Shown here: in pieces, positions 17,859-26,648 of the stretch
How positions within the stretch are numbered: position 1 is the first letter of the stretch
How the letters are laid out: each line of letters begins with the position of its first letter
From: Eubacteriales bacterium
GTDB lineage: Bacteria; Bacillota; Clostridia; Lachnospirales; Lachnospiraceae
NCBI GenBank assembly: GCA_030536855.1
Contig: JAUNPK010000003.1
Location: 1-64,000 of the forward strand
Length of the DNA: 64,000 nucleotides
Reading direction: 5' to 3'
The notes under the pieces: generated by a model
Database searches by the model: none
What the model was told of the DNA's origin: nothing
The model's input: only the letters and a program-made list of their open reading frames with translations
Made by a program: the position numbers and the translations under genes

Positions 17859-19847
17859 ATGGAAAAGATTAAAAGCTATATGAAAAAGTTATGGCAAATG
17901 GCTCTTATTCGCACAATTGTATATTCAGTATGTCTGAATATGGTTATGGAATGTTTTAGCAAAAGAAATTTAACTGGGCTTGTGAGTATGTTTACCAGCC
18001 CAGTTATATTCTTGTTAAATACTTTAATTATTGCGGCGAGTATGTCATTGGCCCTTGTGTTTAAGAGAAGAGTTTTTGCTTATATTTCAATTTCTGTTGT
18101 ATGGATTTTATTATCAATAACTAATTTTATCGTTTTGTCTTCACGTAAAACTCCTTTTACGGCCATGGATATTATGCTCATAAAAGATGCAATAAAGGTT
18201 ATTCCTATATATATCAATATACTGGAGATGATTCTTATTGCAATTGGATTGGTTCTGGTTGTAGTGGGACTTGTAATACTGTGGAGAAAAGCGCCTAAGA
18301 TAGAAACGGATATTGAGAATAAAAAATTTTATTTTTTTGGAATAATAAGGTTTGTTTTTATGTTTCTTATTGCTTATGGATTTGCTGCAACTCTTATTAT
18401 AAGCGGATATGTGCAGACGCATTTTGGAAATCTTGCTCAGGCTTATAAACAGTACGGTTTTGCGTACTGTTTTGTGAGTAGTGTTGTAGACCATGGTATC
18501 AGTAAATCTAAAGAGTACTCGGAAGAATATATGGATGAGTTGAAGCAGAGCATTGATGATGGAGTGATTGAAGCGACAGAGAAAACACCAAATGTAATAT
18601 TTGTTCAATTAGAGTCTTTCTTTGATCCTAAAGAAGTAAAGGGTGTTACATTTTCAGAAAATCCTACTCCTAATCTGGATAAAATTTTGGAAGAATGCTC
18701 TTCGGGTTATCTTTCAGTACCTGCATTTGGAGCAGGAACAGCTAACACTGAATTTGAAGTTCAGACCGGAGTCAATCTTGATGATTTCGGACCGGGAGAA
18801 TATCCTTATAAGACGGTTATGCAGTCTCGTACATGTGAGTCGGCTGCCTATAATCTTAAAAACTTAGGATATGCTACTCACGCTATTCATAATAATGATG
18901 CTACATTTTATGACAGATACAAGATTTTTTCTCATCTGGGATATGATACTTTTACATCTATTGAATATATGAGCGGATATACCTGTACGCCTACGGGATG
19001 GGCAAAGGATAATATACTTACGGGAGAAATCCAAAAAGCCCTTGATTCAACGGAAGGTATGGATTATGTATTTACCATATCTGTTCAGGGACATGGAGAT
19101 TACCCTTCTCAGATGCCCGAAGGATATACTCCCAAGATTAAGGTGTCTGATTTTTTAAATCAGGAAGAAAAGAGCCAGTTTGAGTATTATGTTAATCAGA
19201 TATATGAAATGGATAAGTTTATTGGGGAACTGGTAGATATGCTCTCTAACAGAGATGAAGAAACTGTACTTGTTATGTATGGGGATCATCTTCCTACGTT
19301 TTCTTTTAAGAATGAAAATATGAAGAGTGGTGATATATATAATACACCATATTTTATATGGTCTAATTTTGAAATGGAGAAAAAAGATGTGAATCTTGAG
19401 GCTTTTCAGTTGTCTGCTTATGTATTTCAAAATATTGGTGTATCAGAAGGATACATTATGAAGTATCACCAGTTAAGGTATAACGATGAAAATTATTTAA
19501 AGAATCTGAAGATACTGGAATATGATATTCTTTATGGCAAAAAGAGTGTATATAATGGTGAAATACCTTATGTGGCAACGGACCTTAAAATGGGAATTGA
19601 CGAAATAAAAATTACGGATGTGTACGATTTTAAGGATTATATATGTGTCTGTGGCGAAAATTTCAATGATTTCAGTGCGGTTTATATCAATAACAAAGAG
19701 GTGGCAGTGGAGCTTGTAAGTGACAGATTAATAAAAGTTCCAAAATCTACCATAAGAAATAAAGATGAAGTAGCAGTGGTTCAAAGGGGTAGTGATAAGA
19801 TTGAATTAAGCAGAACCACCTATGTGGTAGGGTCCCCCAAATATTAA
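17859..19847 (+). CDS. LTA synthase-like membrane sulfatase/phosphoglycerol transferase
   Basis: A 662-residue protein with about five membrane segments in residues 12-190 and an extracellular sulfatase-fold domain. E252 in LESFFD and T294 in GAGTANTEFE correspond to the metal ligand and catalytic threonine of LtaS, and MYGDHLP supplies the second metal pair. It should transfer glycerol phosphate from phosphatidylglycerol to a teichoic-acid or glycolipid acceptor. After the catalytic domain, residues ~575-655 look like an IPT/TIG-type beta-sandwich (ITDVYDFKDYICVCGENF), which classical LtaS lacks. It is transcribed alone between a terminator and the cold-shock promoter. Confidence 0.85.
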   Translation: MEKIKSYMKKLWQMALIRTIVYSVCLNMVMECFSKRNLTGLVSMFTSPVIFLLNTLIIAASMSLALVFKRRVFAYISISVVWILLSITNFIVLSSRKTPFTAMDIMLIKDAIKVIPIYINILEMILIAIGLVLVVVGLVILWRKAPKIETDIENKKFYFFGIIRFVFMFLIAYGFAATLIISGYVQTHFGNLAQAYKQYGFAYCFVSSVVDHGISKSKEYSEEYMDELKQSIDDGVIEATEKTPNVIFVQLESFFDPKEVKGVTFSENPTPNLDKILEECSSGYLSVPAFGAGTANTEFEVQTGVNLDDFGPGEYPYKTVMQSRTCESAAYNLKNLGYATHAIHNNDATFYDRYKIFSHLGYDTFTSIEYMSGYTCTPTGWAKDNILTGEIQKALDSTEGMDYVFTISVQGHGDYPSQMPEGYTPKIKVSDFLNQEEKSQFEYYVNQIYEMDKFIGELVDMLSNRDEETVLVMYGDHLPTFSFKNENMKSGDIYNTPYFIWSNFEMEKKDVNLEAFQLSAYVFQNIGVSEGYIMKYHQLRYNDENYLKNLKILEYDILYGKKSVYNGEIPYVATDLKMGIDEIKITDVYDFKDYICVCGENFNDFSAVYINNKEVAVELVSDRLIKVPKSTIRNKDEVAVVQRGSDKIELSRTTYVVGSPKY

Positions 19848-19901
19848 GTATATATGGACGGAAAAGCTATGAATTGTGCGTGTTTAAGGTGAATTAATAA
19901 G

Positions 19902-19930
19902 TTGACACCACTAAGGTTAGATGATAATAT
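19902..19930 (+). promoter_or_regulatory. Promoter of the cold-shock gene
   Basis: TTGACA (19902-19907), a 17-base spacer and TAATAT (19925-19930), close to the sigma-A consensus. The short leader contains GGTG-TTTT-CACC followed by a T-rich run, which could form a small hairpin before the ribosome site. Confidence 0.8.
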
Positions 19931-19974
19931 GGAGAAGGTGTTTTCACCATATATTTTTTTTGGAGGTACTTGAA

Positions 19975-20172
19975 ATGCAGGGTACAGTAAAGTGGTTCAA
20001 TAACCAGAAGGGTTACGGCTTTATCAGTGATGAGTCAGGAAATGATGTATTTGTACATTACTCAGGACTTAACATGGAAGGCTTTAAGTCTTTGGAGGAA
20101 GGTGCAGCTGTTTCGTTTGACGTAACAGAAGGTGCAAAGGGTCCTCAGGCTACTAACGTAACAAAATTATAA
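19975..20172 (+). CDS. Cold-shock protein, CspA family
   Basis: A 65-residue single OB-fold RNA chaperone. The RNP1 motif KGYGFI and RNP2 motif VFVHYS are intact, with the usual start GTVKWFN. The ATG at 19975 has GGAGG seven bases upstream; a longer reading from 19921 would add residues unlike the family. It has its own strong promoter. Confidence 0.96.
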   Translation: MQGTVKWFNNQKGYGFISDESGNDVFVHYSGLNMEGFKSLEEGAAVSFDVTEGAKGPQATNVTKL

Positions 20173-20254
20173 TCCGAATGGTTCACAGTGTGCCTTTTCC
20201 TGATTTTATAGATTATTGAAAAGTTATATTGTTGCACAATCAAGATTATGAGGG

Positions 20255-20289
20255 GAGCAGTCACTATGGTGATAGTGGCTGCTCTTTTG
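20255..20289 (+). terminator. Strong hairpin/terminator between the cold-shock and YhfC-like genes
   Basis: GAGCAGTCACTAT (20255-20267) pairs with ATAGTGGCTGCTC (20272-20284) around a four-base loop, followed by TTTT. The gap to the next start is only 21 bases, so it may also act as an attenuator for the following operon. Confidence 0.75.
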
Positions 20290-20310
20290 GATTTTTAAGG
20301 AGGCTAGTCG

Positions 20311-21141
20311 ATGGAAGATTTAGGAATTAGTTTAGATAGGACATTGCCGGGGTCTATAGAGACCATGATGCAGGCAGGTCTTGTGCTGGCATTATCAGCA
20401 TTTATTGTAATGATTATTGTAGTTATGAGAAGATGGAACGGACGCTTTGTTAATGTGGTGGCAGGAATTTTCACGTATTCTATATTTGTATATATTTTTA
20501 CTGTAATGTGTTTATCAATTCTTGCTTTGTTTCCGGGAATTAACGAAGCAATCACATATAATACCCAAACATACACTTTCCTTTATTGTATGTTCTCAGC
20601 AGTGGGAATTACTATGGCAAGAGCCCTTCTTGGCAAAATTTCAATAGGACGATATGAAAGAAAGGGAGATGTATACCTTTCAGGAATTGGACTTGCTTTA
20701 GGAGACGGAATTGTTCTTTTTGGATTGTCTATGGTTGCCAATATGTCTTATGTTTCAGGTATCAATTCTGTAGGCCTTTCGTCTATGCTTGAGGGCATGA
20801 CAGAGGAACAGATGATTTCCATAAGTACATCTATAGATATGCTTTATGAGGCTCCTGAGTATATGTGGCTTCTTATGGGTATCGCAGCTACTCTTGATAT
20901 TCTCCTTGCGGTAGCCTTAAGTTCTGTTGTATATGCAGTTATGAAAGGGAAACTCAGCAATTTGTGGATATGTTATGCTGCCATAATACAGTTCTTTAGT
21001 TATATATCTTTCCAGTCCTTTGATTACAAATCTCAAACGAGTATTATCGTATGCTTTGTTATTAAAGCGGCTATAGATATTATTGCACCGTTACTTATAT
21101 ACAAATTGGTTTTAAAGGAGTTCGAGTACGTTAATGACTGA
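20311..21141 (+). CDS. YhfC-like polytopic membrane protein
   Basis: A 276-residue protein with about seven hydrophobic segments. Its layout resembles the YhfC/DUF2324 family, distantly related to membrane CAAX-type metalloproteases. AAGGAGG precedes the ATG. Its 3' end overlaps the P-type ATPase start by eight bases, so the two are translationally coupled and may work together, but the function is not known. Confidence 0.6.
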   Translation: MEDLGISLDRTLPGSIETMMQAGLVLALSAFIVMIIVVMRRWNGRFVNVVAGIFTYSIFVYIFTVMCLSILALFPGINEAITYNTQTYTFLYCMFSAVGITMARALLGKISIGRYERKGDVYLSGIGLALGDGIVLFGLSMVANMSYVSGINSVGLSSMLEGMTEEQMISISTSIDMLYEAPEYMWLLMGIAATLDILLAVALSSVVYAVMKGKLSNLWICYAAIIQFFSYISFQSFDYKSQTSIIVCFVIKAAIDIIAPLLIYKLVLKEFEYVND

Positions 21142-23494
21142 TGTCAATAAAGGGTTATCAACTGACGAGGTTTTGGAACTTACTTCCAAAGGGATGTCTA
21201 ATATTCCGGTGGGCAATCAGTCAAAAAGCATAGGTCAGATAATAGCAGGGAATGTATTTACTTACTTCAATTTTGTGTTTGGGATATTCTCATTAATGCT
21301 TATATTGGTAAGATCTTATGTTAATATGACATTTTTGCCTATTATTATTATTAACACAATAATTGGAATAGTGCAGGAAATACGTGCTAAGCTTGTTTTA
21401 GACAGGCTTACTGTGGTTAATGCGCCCAAAACCAAGGTTATAAGAGATAGTGTGATATCAGTTGTGGATTCTACCACTTTGGTGAAAGGTGATTTGTGTA
21501 TATTTGAATCGGGAAACCAATTGAGTGCAGATGCAATTGTGGTGGAAGGAAGCGTAAGAGTTAATGAAGCTCTTGTGACAGGAGAATCTGATGAAGTTTT
21601 GAAGTATGAAGGCGATATACTTCTTTCAGGAAGTTTTATTGTTTCAGGAGAATGTAAGGCACAGCTTACAAATGTAGGACATGAAGCTTATGCTGCAAAA
21701 CTCGCGCTTGAGGCCAAAGCCGGAAGAAGAAAACAGCAGACGACGATGATGCGTTCACTTGATAAAATGGTGAAGATTATTGGTGTTATTATTATTCCTT
21801 TAGGTGTTATTATGTATATCCAGAATCATTATTATCTTGGAAACTCCATAAAGGACAGTGTTGTATCAGTTGTAGCTTCTCTTGTAGGAATGATACCGGA
21901 AGGGCTGTATCTGCTTGCCAGCGTGGCGCTTGTTGTCAGTGTAATGAGGTTGGGAAAGAAAAAAGTTCTGGTTCATGAGATGAACTGTGTTGAAACTCTG
22001 GCAAGGGTAAATGTGTTGTGTGTGGATAAGACAGGAACCATAACAAGACCTGACATGTCAGTAAGTGACGTGGTTTTCATGGGCGAAAATATAAGCTGTC
22101 TTATAGCATCGGTTGCTGTTAATATGCATGATGACAATGAAACAATAAAGGCTGTTAAGTCTTATTTTGTGGATAACGATAATTTGGATAACTATGATAA
22201 GGCAGAAAGAGTAATAACATTTTCATCCAGGATAAAGTACAGCGGAGCAGTTATAAACGGAGAAGGATATGTTTTTGGAGCTCCCGAGTATGTACTGCTT
22301 AGTGATTATTCTGAATATCAGGAAATATTTGACAGGTATTCGGGAAGAGGAGAAAGAATTATTGTTTTCGGAAAAGCTAATGAAGAAATTCGTGGGGAAG
22401 TTCTTGAAAAAGCAGTGACTCCTCTTGCATTTATTATTATAGAAAATGAGATAAGAGATACTGCAAGGCAGACATTCTCATATTTTGCGGATCAGGGTGT
22501 GGATATTGTTGTTATTTCCGGGGATAATCCGACAACAGCTTCTAATGTTGCCATAAGGGCAGGAATCAGAAATGCAGAAAATTATATTGATGCCGGAACT
22601 CTTAAAACGGATGAAGATATTGCAGAAGCGGTAAAAAAATATACTGTGTTCGGCAGAGTTATTCCTGAACAGAAAAAGAAAATAATTATGGCCTACAAAG
22701 CATTAGGTAAGGTGGTTGCCATGACAGGGGATGGCGTTAATGATGTTCTTGCCCTGAAATGTGCTGATTGTAGTGTAGCTATGGCTTCGGGAAGCGAAGC
22801 AGCCAGCAATGCGGCTCAGGTAGTGCTTCTTGATTCGGATTTTTCAAAAATGCCATCTGTTGTACTTGAAGGAAGAAGAGTTGTAAACAATATTCAGTGC
22901 TCCGCTTCACTGTTCCTGGTAAAAAATATTTTTTCTATTCTTACAACATTCCTTACACTTATTGCTGCAAATCTGTATCCGTTGTATCCTACACAGCTTT
23001 CCCTTCTGGGGGCATTTACCATAGGAATACCTGCATTTTTCCTTGCGTTGCAGCCTAACAGAAGCCTTATAAAAGGAGATTTTCTGGTTAATGTGATTTT
23101 AAAGGCGCTTCCTGCGGGACTTACAGATTTTATCATTCTTTCATTGATATCTATTTACGGAAATGCTATGGGACTGTCAAATGAACAGATTTCTACTGTT
23201 GCCATAAGTGTGCTGCTGGTTGTGGGAATCGCAACACTGGTAAGGGTATGTAAGCCGTGGAATATAACAAGAATTCTGGTGTGTGTTGCAATGACAGCAG
23301 GAATATTTATCTGTTATAATTTTTTCAAAGAATTATTTGCCATTGAGGTGCTCACAAAAGAGATGAAACATATTACTCACCTTCTTATGCTTGCAGCAGT
23401 GCTTATTTTCTATTGCATGTGTAAGCTTGTGGGATGGGTAATTGAATATCTGGAAAATCATAATAAAAGATTCAGGCAGTTTTTAAAAGGATGA
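21134..23494 (+). CDS. Cation-transporting P-type ATPase
   Basis: A 786-residue HAD-type P-type ATPase. TGES lies in the actuator domain, D298 of DKTGT is the phosphorylated residue, and TGDGVND forms the hinge. The membrane motif GMIPEGLYLL replaces the CPx of heavy-metal pumps, so it is not a copper or zinc type; it most resembles CtpE-like pumps, for which calcium uptake is reported in mycobacteria. The ion cannot be fixed from sequence. It overlaps the YhfC-like gene and is followed by a terminator. Confidence 0.88.
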   Translation: MTDVNKGLSTDEVLELTSKGMSNIPVGNQSKSIGQIIAGNVFTYFNFVFGIFSLMLILVRSYVNMTFLPIIIINTIIGIVQEIRAKLVLDRLTVVNAPKTKVIRDSVISVVDSTTLVKGDLCIFESGNQLSADAIVVEGSVRVNEALVTGESDEVLKYEGDILLSGSFIVSGECKAQLTNVGHEAYAAKLALEAKAGRRKQQTTMMRSLDKMVKIIGVIIIPLGVIMYIQNHYYLGNSIKDSVVSVVASLVGMIPEGLYLLASVALVVSVMRLGKKKVLVHEMNCVETLARVNVLCVDKTGTITRPDMSVSDVVFMGENISCLIASVAVNMHDDNETIKAVKSYFVDNDNLDNYDKAERVITFSSRIKYSGAVINGEGYVFGAPEYVLLSDYSEYQEIFDRYSGRGERIIVFGKANEEIRGEVLEKAVTPLAFIIIENEIRDTARQTFSYFADQGVDIVVISGDNPTTASNVAIRAGIRNAENYIDAGTLKTDEDIAEAVKKYTVFGRVIPEQKKKIIMAYKALGKVVAMTGDGVNDVLALKCADCSVAMASGSEAASNAAQVVLLDSDFSKMPSVVLEGRRVVNNIQCSASLFLVKNIFSILTTFLTLIAANLYPLYPTQLSLLGAFTIGIPAFFLALQPNRSLIKGDFLVNVILKALPAGLTDFIILSLISIYGNAMGLSNEQISTVAISVLLVVGIATLVRVCKPWNITRILVCVAMTAGIFICYNFFKELFAIEVLTKEMKHITHLLMLAAVLIFYCMCKLVGWVIEYLENHNKRFRQFLKG

Positions 23495-23534
23495 TATATA
23501 TATGGGGCTGTCGCTTTAATGATAAAAAATCGTT

Positions 23535-23553
23535 GAGGCGAGGCCTCTTTTTT
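23535..23553 (+). terminator. Terminator after the P-type ATPase
   Basis: GAGGC-GAG-GCCTC is a short GC-rich stem followed by six T residues. Confidence 0.7.
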
Positions 23554-23696
23554 CTGTGAAAAATACTCTTTTTCAGTTTTTTTCTCACTGACATATCCTG
23601 CCAGTATCATTCTTATATTTCCAGTTTTTTGATATCTCATAATTAGCAGGCTTTTGTTCCCATTATGAAATGTAGATTGCGGCGCCTTCAAAGACT

Positions 23697-23786
23697 AAAA
23701 AAGACAACATATAGTTCATGTAGTATCCGTTGCGAGGCGAGAGCAGCACAAGCGTGCCTGAACTGCAGAACTATATGTTGTTTTTG
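23697..23786. repeat. Large hairpin with GC-rich loop
   Basis: CAACATATAGTTC (23705-23717) pairs perfectly with GAACTATATGTTG (23768-23780), and flanking A/T bases extend the stem. The loop contains GCGAGGCGAGAGC and GCGTGCCT, sequences that recur in reverse complement in the loop of the hairpin at 60119-60255. Confidence 0.7.
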
Positions 23787-23791
23787 ACATA

Positions 23792-23833
23792 GAAAAAGAG
23801 GTGCCGCACTAATTTCTTAATGCGACAGCACCT
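23792..23833 (-). terminator. Terminator of the minus-strand substrate-binding-protein gene
   Basis: Read on the minus strand, AGGTGCTGTCGCA pairs with TGCGGCACCT (three-base bulge), followed by CTTTTTCT. It starts four bases after the stop codon. Confidence 0.75.
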
Positions 23834-23836
23834 TTA

Positions 23837-24847
23837 TTAACGTCTATTTTCTGCTGCTGTTCTGGCAAATGAGGTGTCTACAAGCTTGTTGTATGGAACA
23901 TCACTTGTAAGTTCGCCGGCATCTTTTAATATATTCTTTAAGAGGGAGAAACTCTCTTCTTCAAATACAGTATTTTCCTTCCATGTATCCTGAGATTTAT
24001 ATCTTTCAACAATGGTAGTTATTGTGTCAAGGTCTGTCTCAGGAAATTGAGGAGCTATAACGGAAGCAATATCGTCGGCGGTGTGGGAATTTACATAATC
24101 AAGACCTTTTTGTATGGCATTGGTGAAACTCTGGATTACTTCAGGATTCTTATCCATAAAGCTCTTTTTTGCACAATATGCAGTATATGGAACGTATCCG
24201 CTGTCAGTACCCAAAGATGCTACAACATATCCGGCATTTTGCTGTTCAAGTAATGTTGCTGCCGGTTCAAATTCTATAGTGTAGTCGCCGATTCCGGAAG
24301 TAAATGCGGCAGAGGTGGAACCAAAGTCAACATTTTGTAAAATGGTAAGGTCATCAGCAGGAGAAATATTGTTCTTCTTTAAAATGTATTCAAATAACAT
24401 TTCAGGCATACCACCGGCACGACCGCCAATTACCTTTTTGCCTTTAAGGTCAGACCATTTAAAATCGGTGTCATTGGTTCTGGAAACCAGGAAATTACCG
24501 GCTCTCTGGGTGAGCTGGGCGAAGTTTACGGCGTAGTCGTCAGAGCCCTCCTGGTAGACATAGATTGAACTTTCGGAACCCATAAAACCAATGTCGGCCT
24601 CATTGCTGACCAGAGCTGTCATAACCTTGTCGGCACCAAAACCTGTTTCCAGAGTCAGGTCAATACCTTCCTCTTCAAAGTATCCCAGTTCTATTGCCAC
24701 GTACTGAGGTGCATAGAATATAGAATGGGCTACCTCGTTAAGAGTAATTTTTTTGTTTCCTGTGTTATTTGTGGATGAGCAGGCTGTCATGCTTATAACA
24801 AAAATTGTTGCAAGCATGACGGAAATTATGCGATTGAACCTTTTCAT
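23837..24847 (-). CDS. NMT1/THI5-like ABC substrate-binding lipoprotein
   Basis: A 336-residue lipoprotein: signal peptide with lipobox cysteine C23 (SMTAC), then the periplasmic-binding fold of the SsuA/ThiY group (FYAPQYVAIELGYFEEEGID near residue 45). Such proteins deliver thiamine precursors, sulfonates, taurine or similar small molecules. No permease or ATPase gene adjoins it, so it is an orphan that must use a transporter encoded elsewhere. It is divergent from the chemoreceptor gene across a 195-base gap, and could instead feed that receptor; that is speculation. Confidence 0.82.
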   Translation of the reverse strand: MKRFNRIISVMLATIFVISMTACSSTNNTGNKKITLNEVAHSIFYAPQYVAIELGYFEEEGIDLTLETGFGADKVMTALVSNEADIGFMGSESSIYVYQEGSDDYAVNFAQLTQRAGNFLVSRTNDTDFKWSDLKGKKVIGGRAGGMPEMLFEYILKKNNISPADDLTILQNVDFGSTSAAFTSGIGDYTIEFEPAATLLEQQNAGYVVASLGTDSGYVPYTAYCAKKSFMDKNPEVIQSFTNAIQKGLDYVNSHTADDIASVIAPQFPETDLDTITTIVERYKSQDTWKENTVFEEESFSLLKNILKDAGELTSDVPYNKLVDTSFARTAAENRR

Positions 24848-25042
24848 ATCATATCTCGCTTTATTATGTTCAGTAATTATATTATTCTAAAATTTTTTTT
24901 GGGTTACTGAAATCAAATTATAAGTATTTTTGTATAAAATGAGAATAAATCTGTTGTATAAAACAGGAATATTATGTTATTATGTTGGTGATTGAATGGG
25001 TGACAATTTAATACAAGGTGTTTGACTTTGGAGGAATAGGGT

Positions 25043-26452
25043 ATGTTTGGAAAAAAGACTGGTGTAAATAACACATTTGAGAATGACAGACAGTTATTAT
25101 TACAAGCTATGGATAGGATGATTACAGGTGATTTTAGTAAGGTATCGCCTGAGGGATTTACAGATCCTATATATGCTGAGAAACTCAATGAGATTGTTAA
25201 AGCTTACAAAAGAGCTAACAATAACTTTATTATGAGACTTAATGAGGCAATGCAGTCTATTGGTGATAACTCGTTTGTAAAGAACACATTGGATCAGGTA
25301 TCTTCTCAGGAGAAAGCTATTAATGATATGAGTGATGCAAGTATTAATCTTGAGACATCCATCTCTAATATTTCTTCTTATATGGGAGAAATTAAGAACA
25401 GTACACATGAGATGCTTGCAACTTCTCAGAACAGTACAGCCAATATGAATGAGAGTATTCGTGTGGTTAATGAATCTTCAGAAAAGATTGAAAAAATCAA
25501 CCTGCAGGTTCAGGCATTCCAGGAGAAGATTAATAAGATTGGTGAGATTGTAGATATTGTTAAGAAGGTAGCAAGCCAGAGTAATCTTCTTGCTCTTAAT
25601 GCGTCAATTGAGGCAGCCAGAGCAGGAGAAGCCGGTAAGGGCTTTGCAGTTGTTGCTGATCAGGTGAGACAATTATCAAGCAATACCTCAGAATCGGCTG
25701 AGGATATTGTAAAGTATGTTAATGAACTGAAAACAGATATTGAGGTGCTTGCGGCATCTATGGATGAGACAACGGCCAAGTTGAGAGAGGGCAATGAAAA
25801 GGTTGAAGTTTCTCTTGATGATATTGAGAGTATGAATAATCAGATGGTAGCCATAAATGATTCTGTGGACAGTATCTTTGAAGATGTTGATAAACAGTCA
25901 GAAATCACAAAAGCATTTGCAAAGCAGGTTCAGGGTATTTCCGACAGTTATGGAATTCTCACAAAAGAGTGTTATGAGACAGGTACTCATATCTATCAGA
26001 TAGGAAGATATATAGATACATGTCGTAGTGATATGTTTAGGGAGGCGGGAGATGTAACTGTACAGGATAAGTTAAGAATTTTCGAAATCGACCACTTTAT
26101 ATTAATGTGGAGAGTATACAATAATGCTGTTGGTTTCGAGCAGTTAAAGATTACCCAGCTTAACAATCCGGATACATGTAAGATTGGTAAGTGGATACAT
26201 GAACAGACAGATCCAAAGATAACAGGAAGCAGCCAGTTTAAGAATGTTGACCAGGCGCATAGAACAGTTCATAAGTATGCCTGTGAATCATGGAATGCCA
26301 AAGATGCAGGTGATGTGGATAAGGCTCTCGAAGCATTTAAGAAATGTTATGATGCATATTTTGTATATAGAGATGCAATTAATAATTTGAAGGAATACAT
26401 GAAGACAATAGGATATACTGAAGAGACAAAGATTGTAGTCTTTAGAAAATAA
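25043..26452 (+). CDS. Cytoplasmic methyl-accepting chemotaxis protein with CZB zinc domain
   Basis: A 469-residue receptor without membrane segments. Residues ~80-310 are the coiled-coil signalling hairpin, with the conserved tip [19 protein letters not shown] at 180-198 that binds CheA/CheW. The C-terminal CZB domain (about 343-460) shows the expected His-Cys-His-His zinc set: H351, C379 in TCKIGKW, H406 and H410. CZB receptors sense zinc or oxidants such as hypochlorous acid. GGAGGAAT precedes the ATG. It implies a chemotactic organism. Confidence 0.9.
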   Translation: MFGKKTGVNNTFENDRQLLLQAMDRMITGDFSKVSPEGFTDPIYAEKLNEIVKAYKRANNNFIMRLNEAMQSIGDNSFVKNTLDQVSSQEKAINDMSDASINLETSISNISSYMGEIKNSTHEMLATSQNSTANMNESIRVVNESSEKIEKINLQVQAFQEKINKIGEIVDIVKKVASQSNLLALNASIEAARAGEAGKGFAVVADQVRQLSSNTSESAEDIVKYVNELKTDIEVLAASMDETTAKLREGNEKVEVSLDDIESMNNQMVAINDSVDSIFEDVDKQSEITKAFAKQVQGISDSYGILTKECYETGTHIYQIGRYIDTCRSDMFREAGDVTVQDKLRIFEIDHFILMWRVYNNAVGFEQLKITQLNNPDTCKIGKWIHEQTDPKITGSSQFKNVDQAHRTVHKYACESWNAKDAGDVDKALEAFKKCYDAYFVYRDAINNLKEYMKTIGYTEETKIVVFRK

Positions 26453-26470
26453 TCAGATTGTGTTATACAT

Positions 26471-26566
26471 AAGTCCGGTGCAGGATAGGATTATCTGATA
26501 AGTCAGAGTTGGTGTAAAACCAGGGCTGATGGGATAATCCTCATAATATGCACTGGACTTTCTTTT
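26471..26566 (+). ncRNA. Multi-helix structured RNA element, possibly a terminator or leader
   Basis: Four nested helices are visible: AAGTCCGGTGCA/TGCACTGGACTT (26471-26482, 26549-26560), AGGATTATC/GATAATCCT, GTCAG/CTGAT, and TGGT/ACCA closing GTAAA, separated by internal loops and ended by TTCTTTT. Ordinary terminators are simpler. It lies 19 bases after the chemoreceptor stop and about 80 bases before the pyrophosphatase. I do not recognise a riboswitch class. Confidence 0.5.
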
Positions 26567-26648
26567 CGCGGAAGTACATAATTGTAATATGTTTAAAATA
26601 TTTTCACCGATACCTGGATAAATCTGAAGTATATGAGGGGGGATGGCT

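Larger units (their letters stand above)
23495..23836. other. 342-base non-coding gap with terminators and a nested hairpin
   Basis: Between the convergent ATPase and substrate-binding-protein genes. It holds the ATPase terminator, a T-rich middle without a credible gene, the hairpin at 23697-23786 and the minus-strand terminator. GGCTGTCGCTTTAAT near 23507-23520 is an inverted near-copy of the terminator arm at 23817-23832, so the whole gap can also fold end to end. Confidence 0.6.

Noticed and set aside
23458-23691. Possible small minus-strand gene in the gap after the P-type ATPase
   Set aside because: It overlaps the ATPase end and its terminator, has no ribosome site and no recognisable protein pattern.
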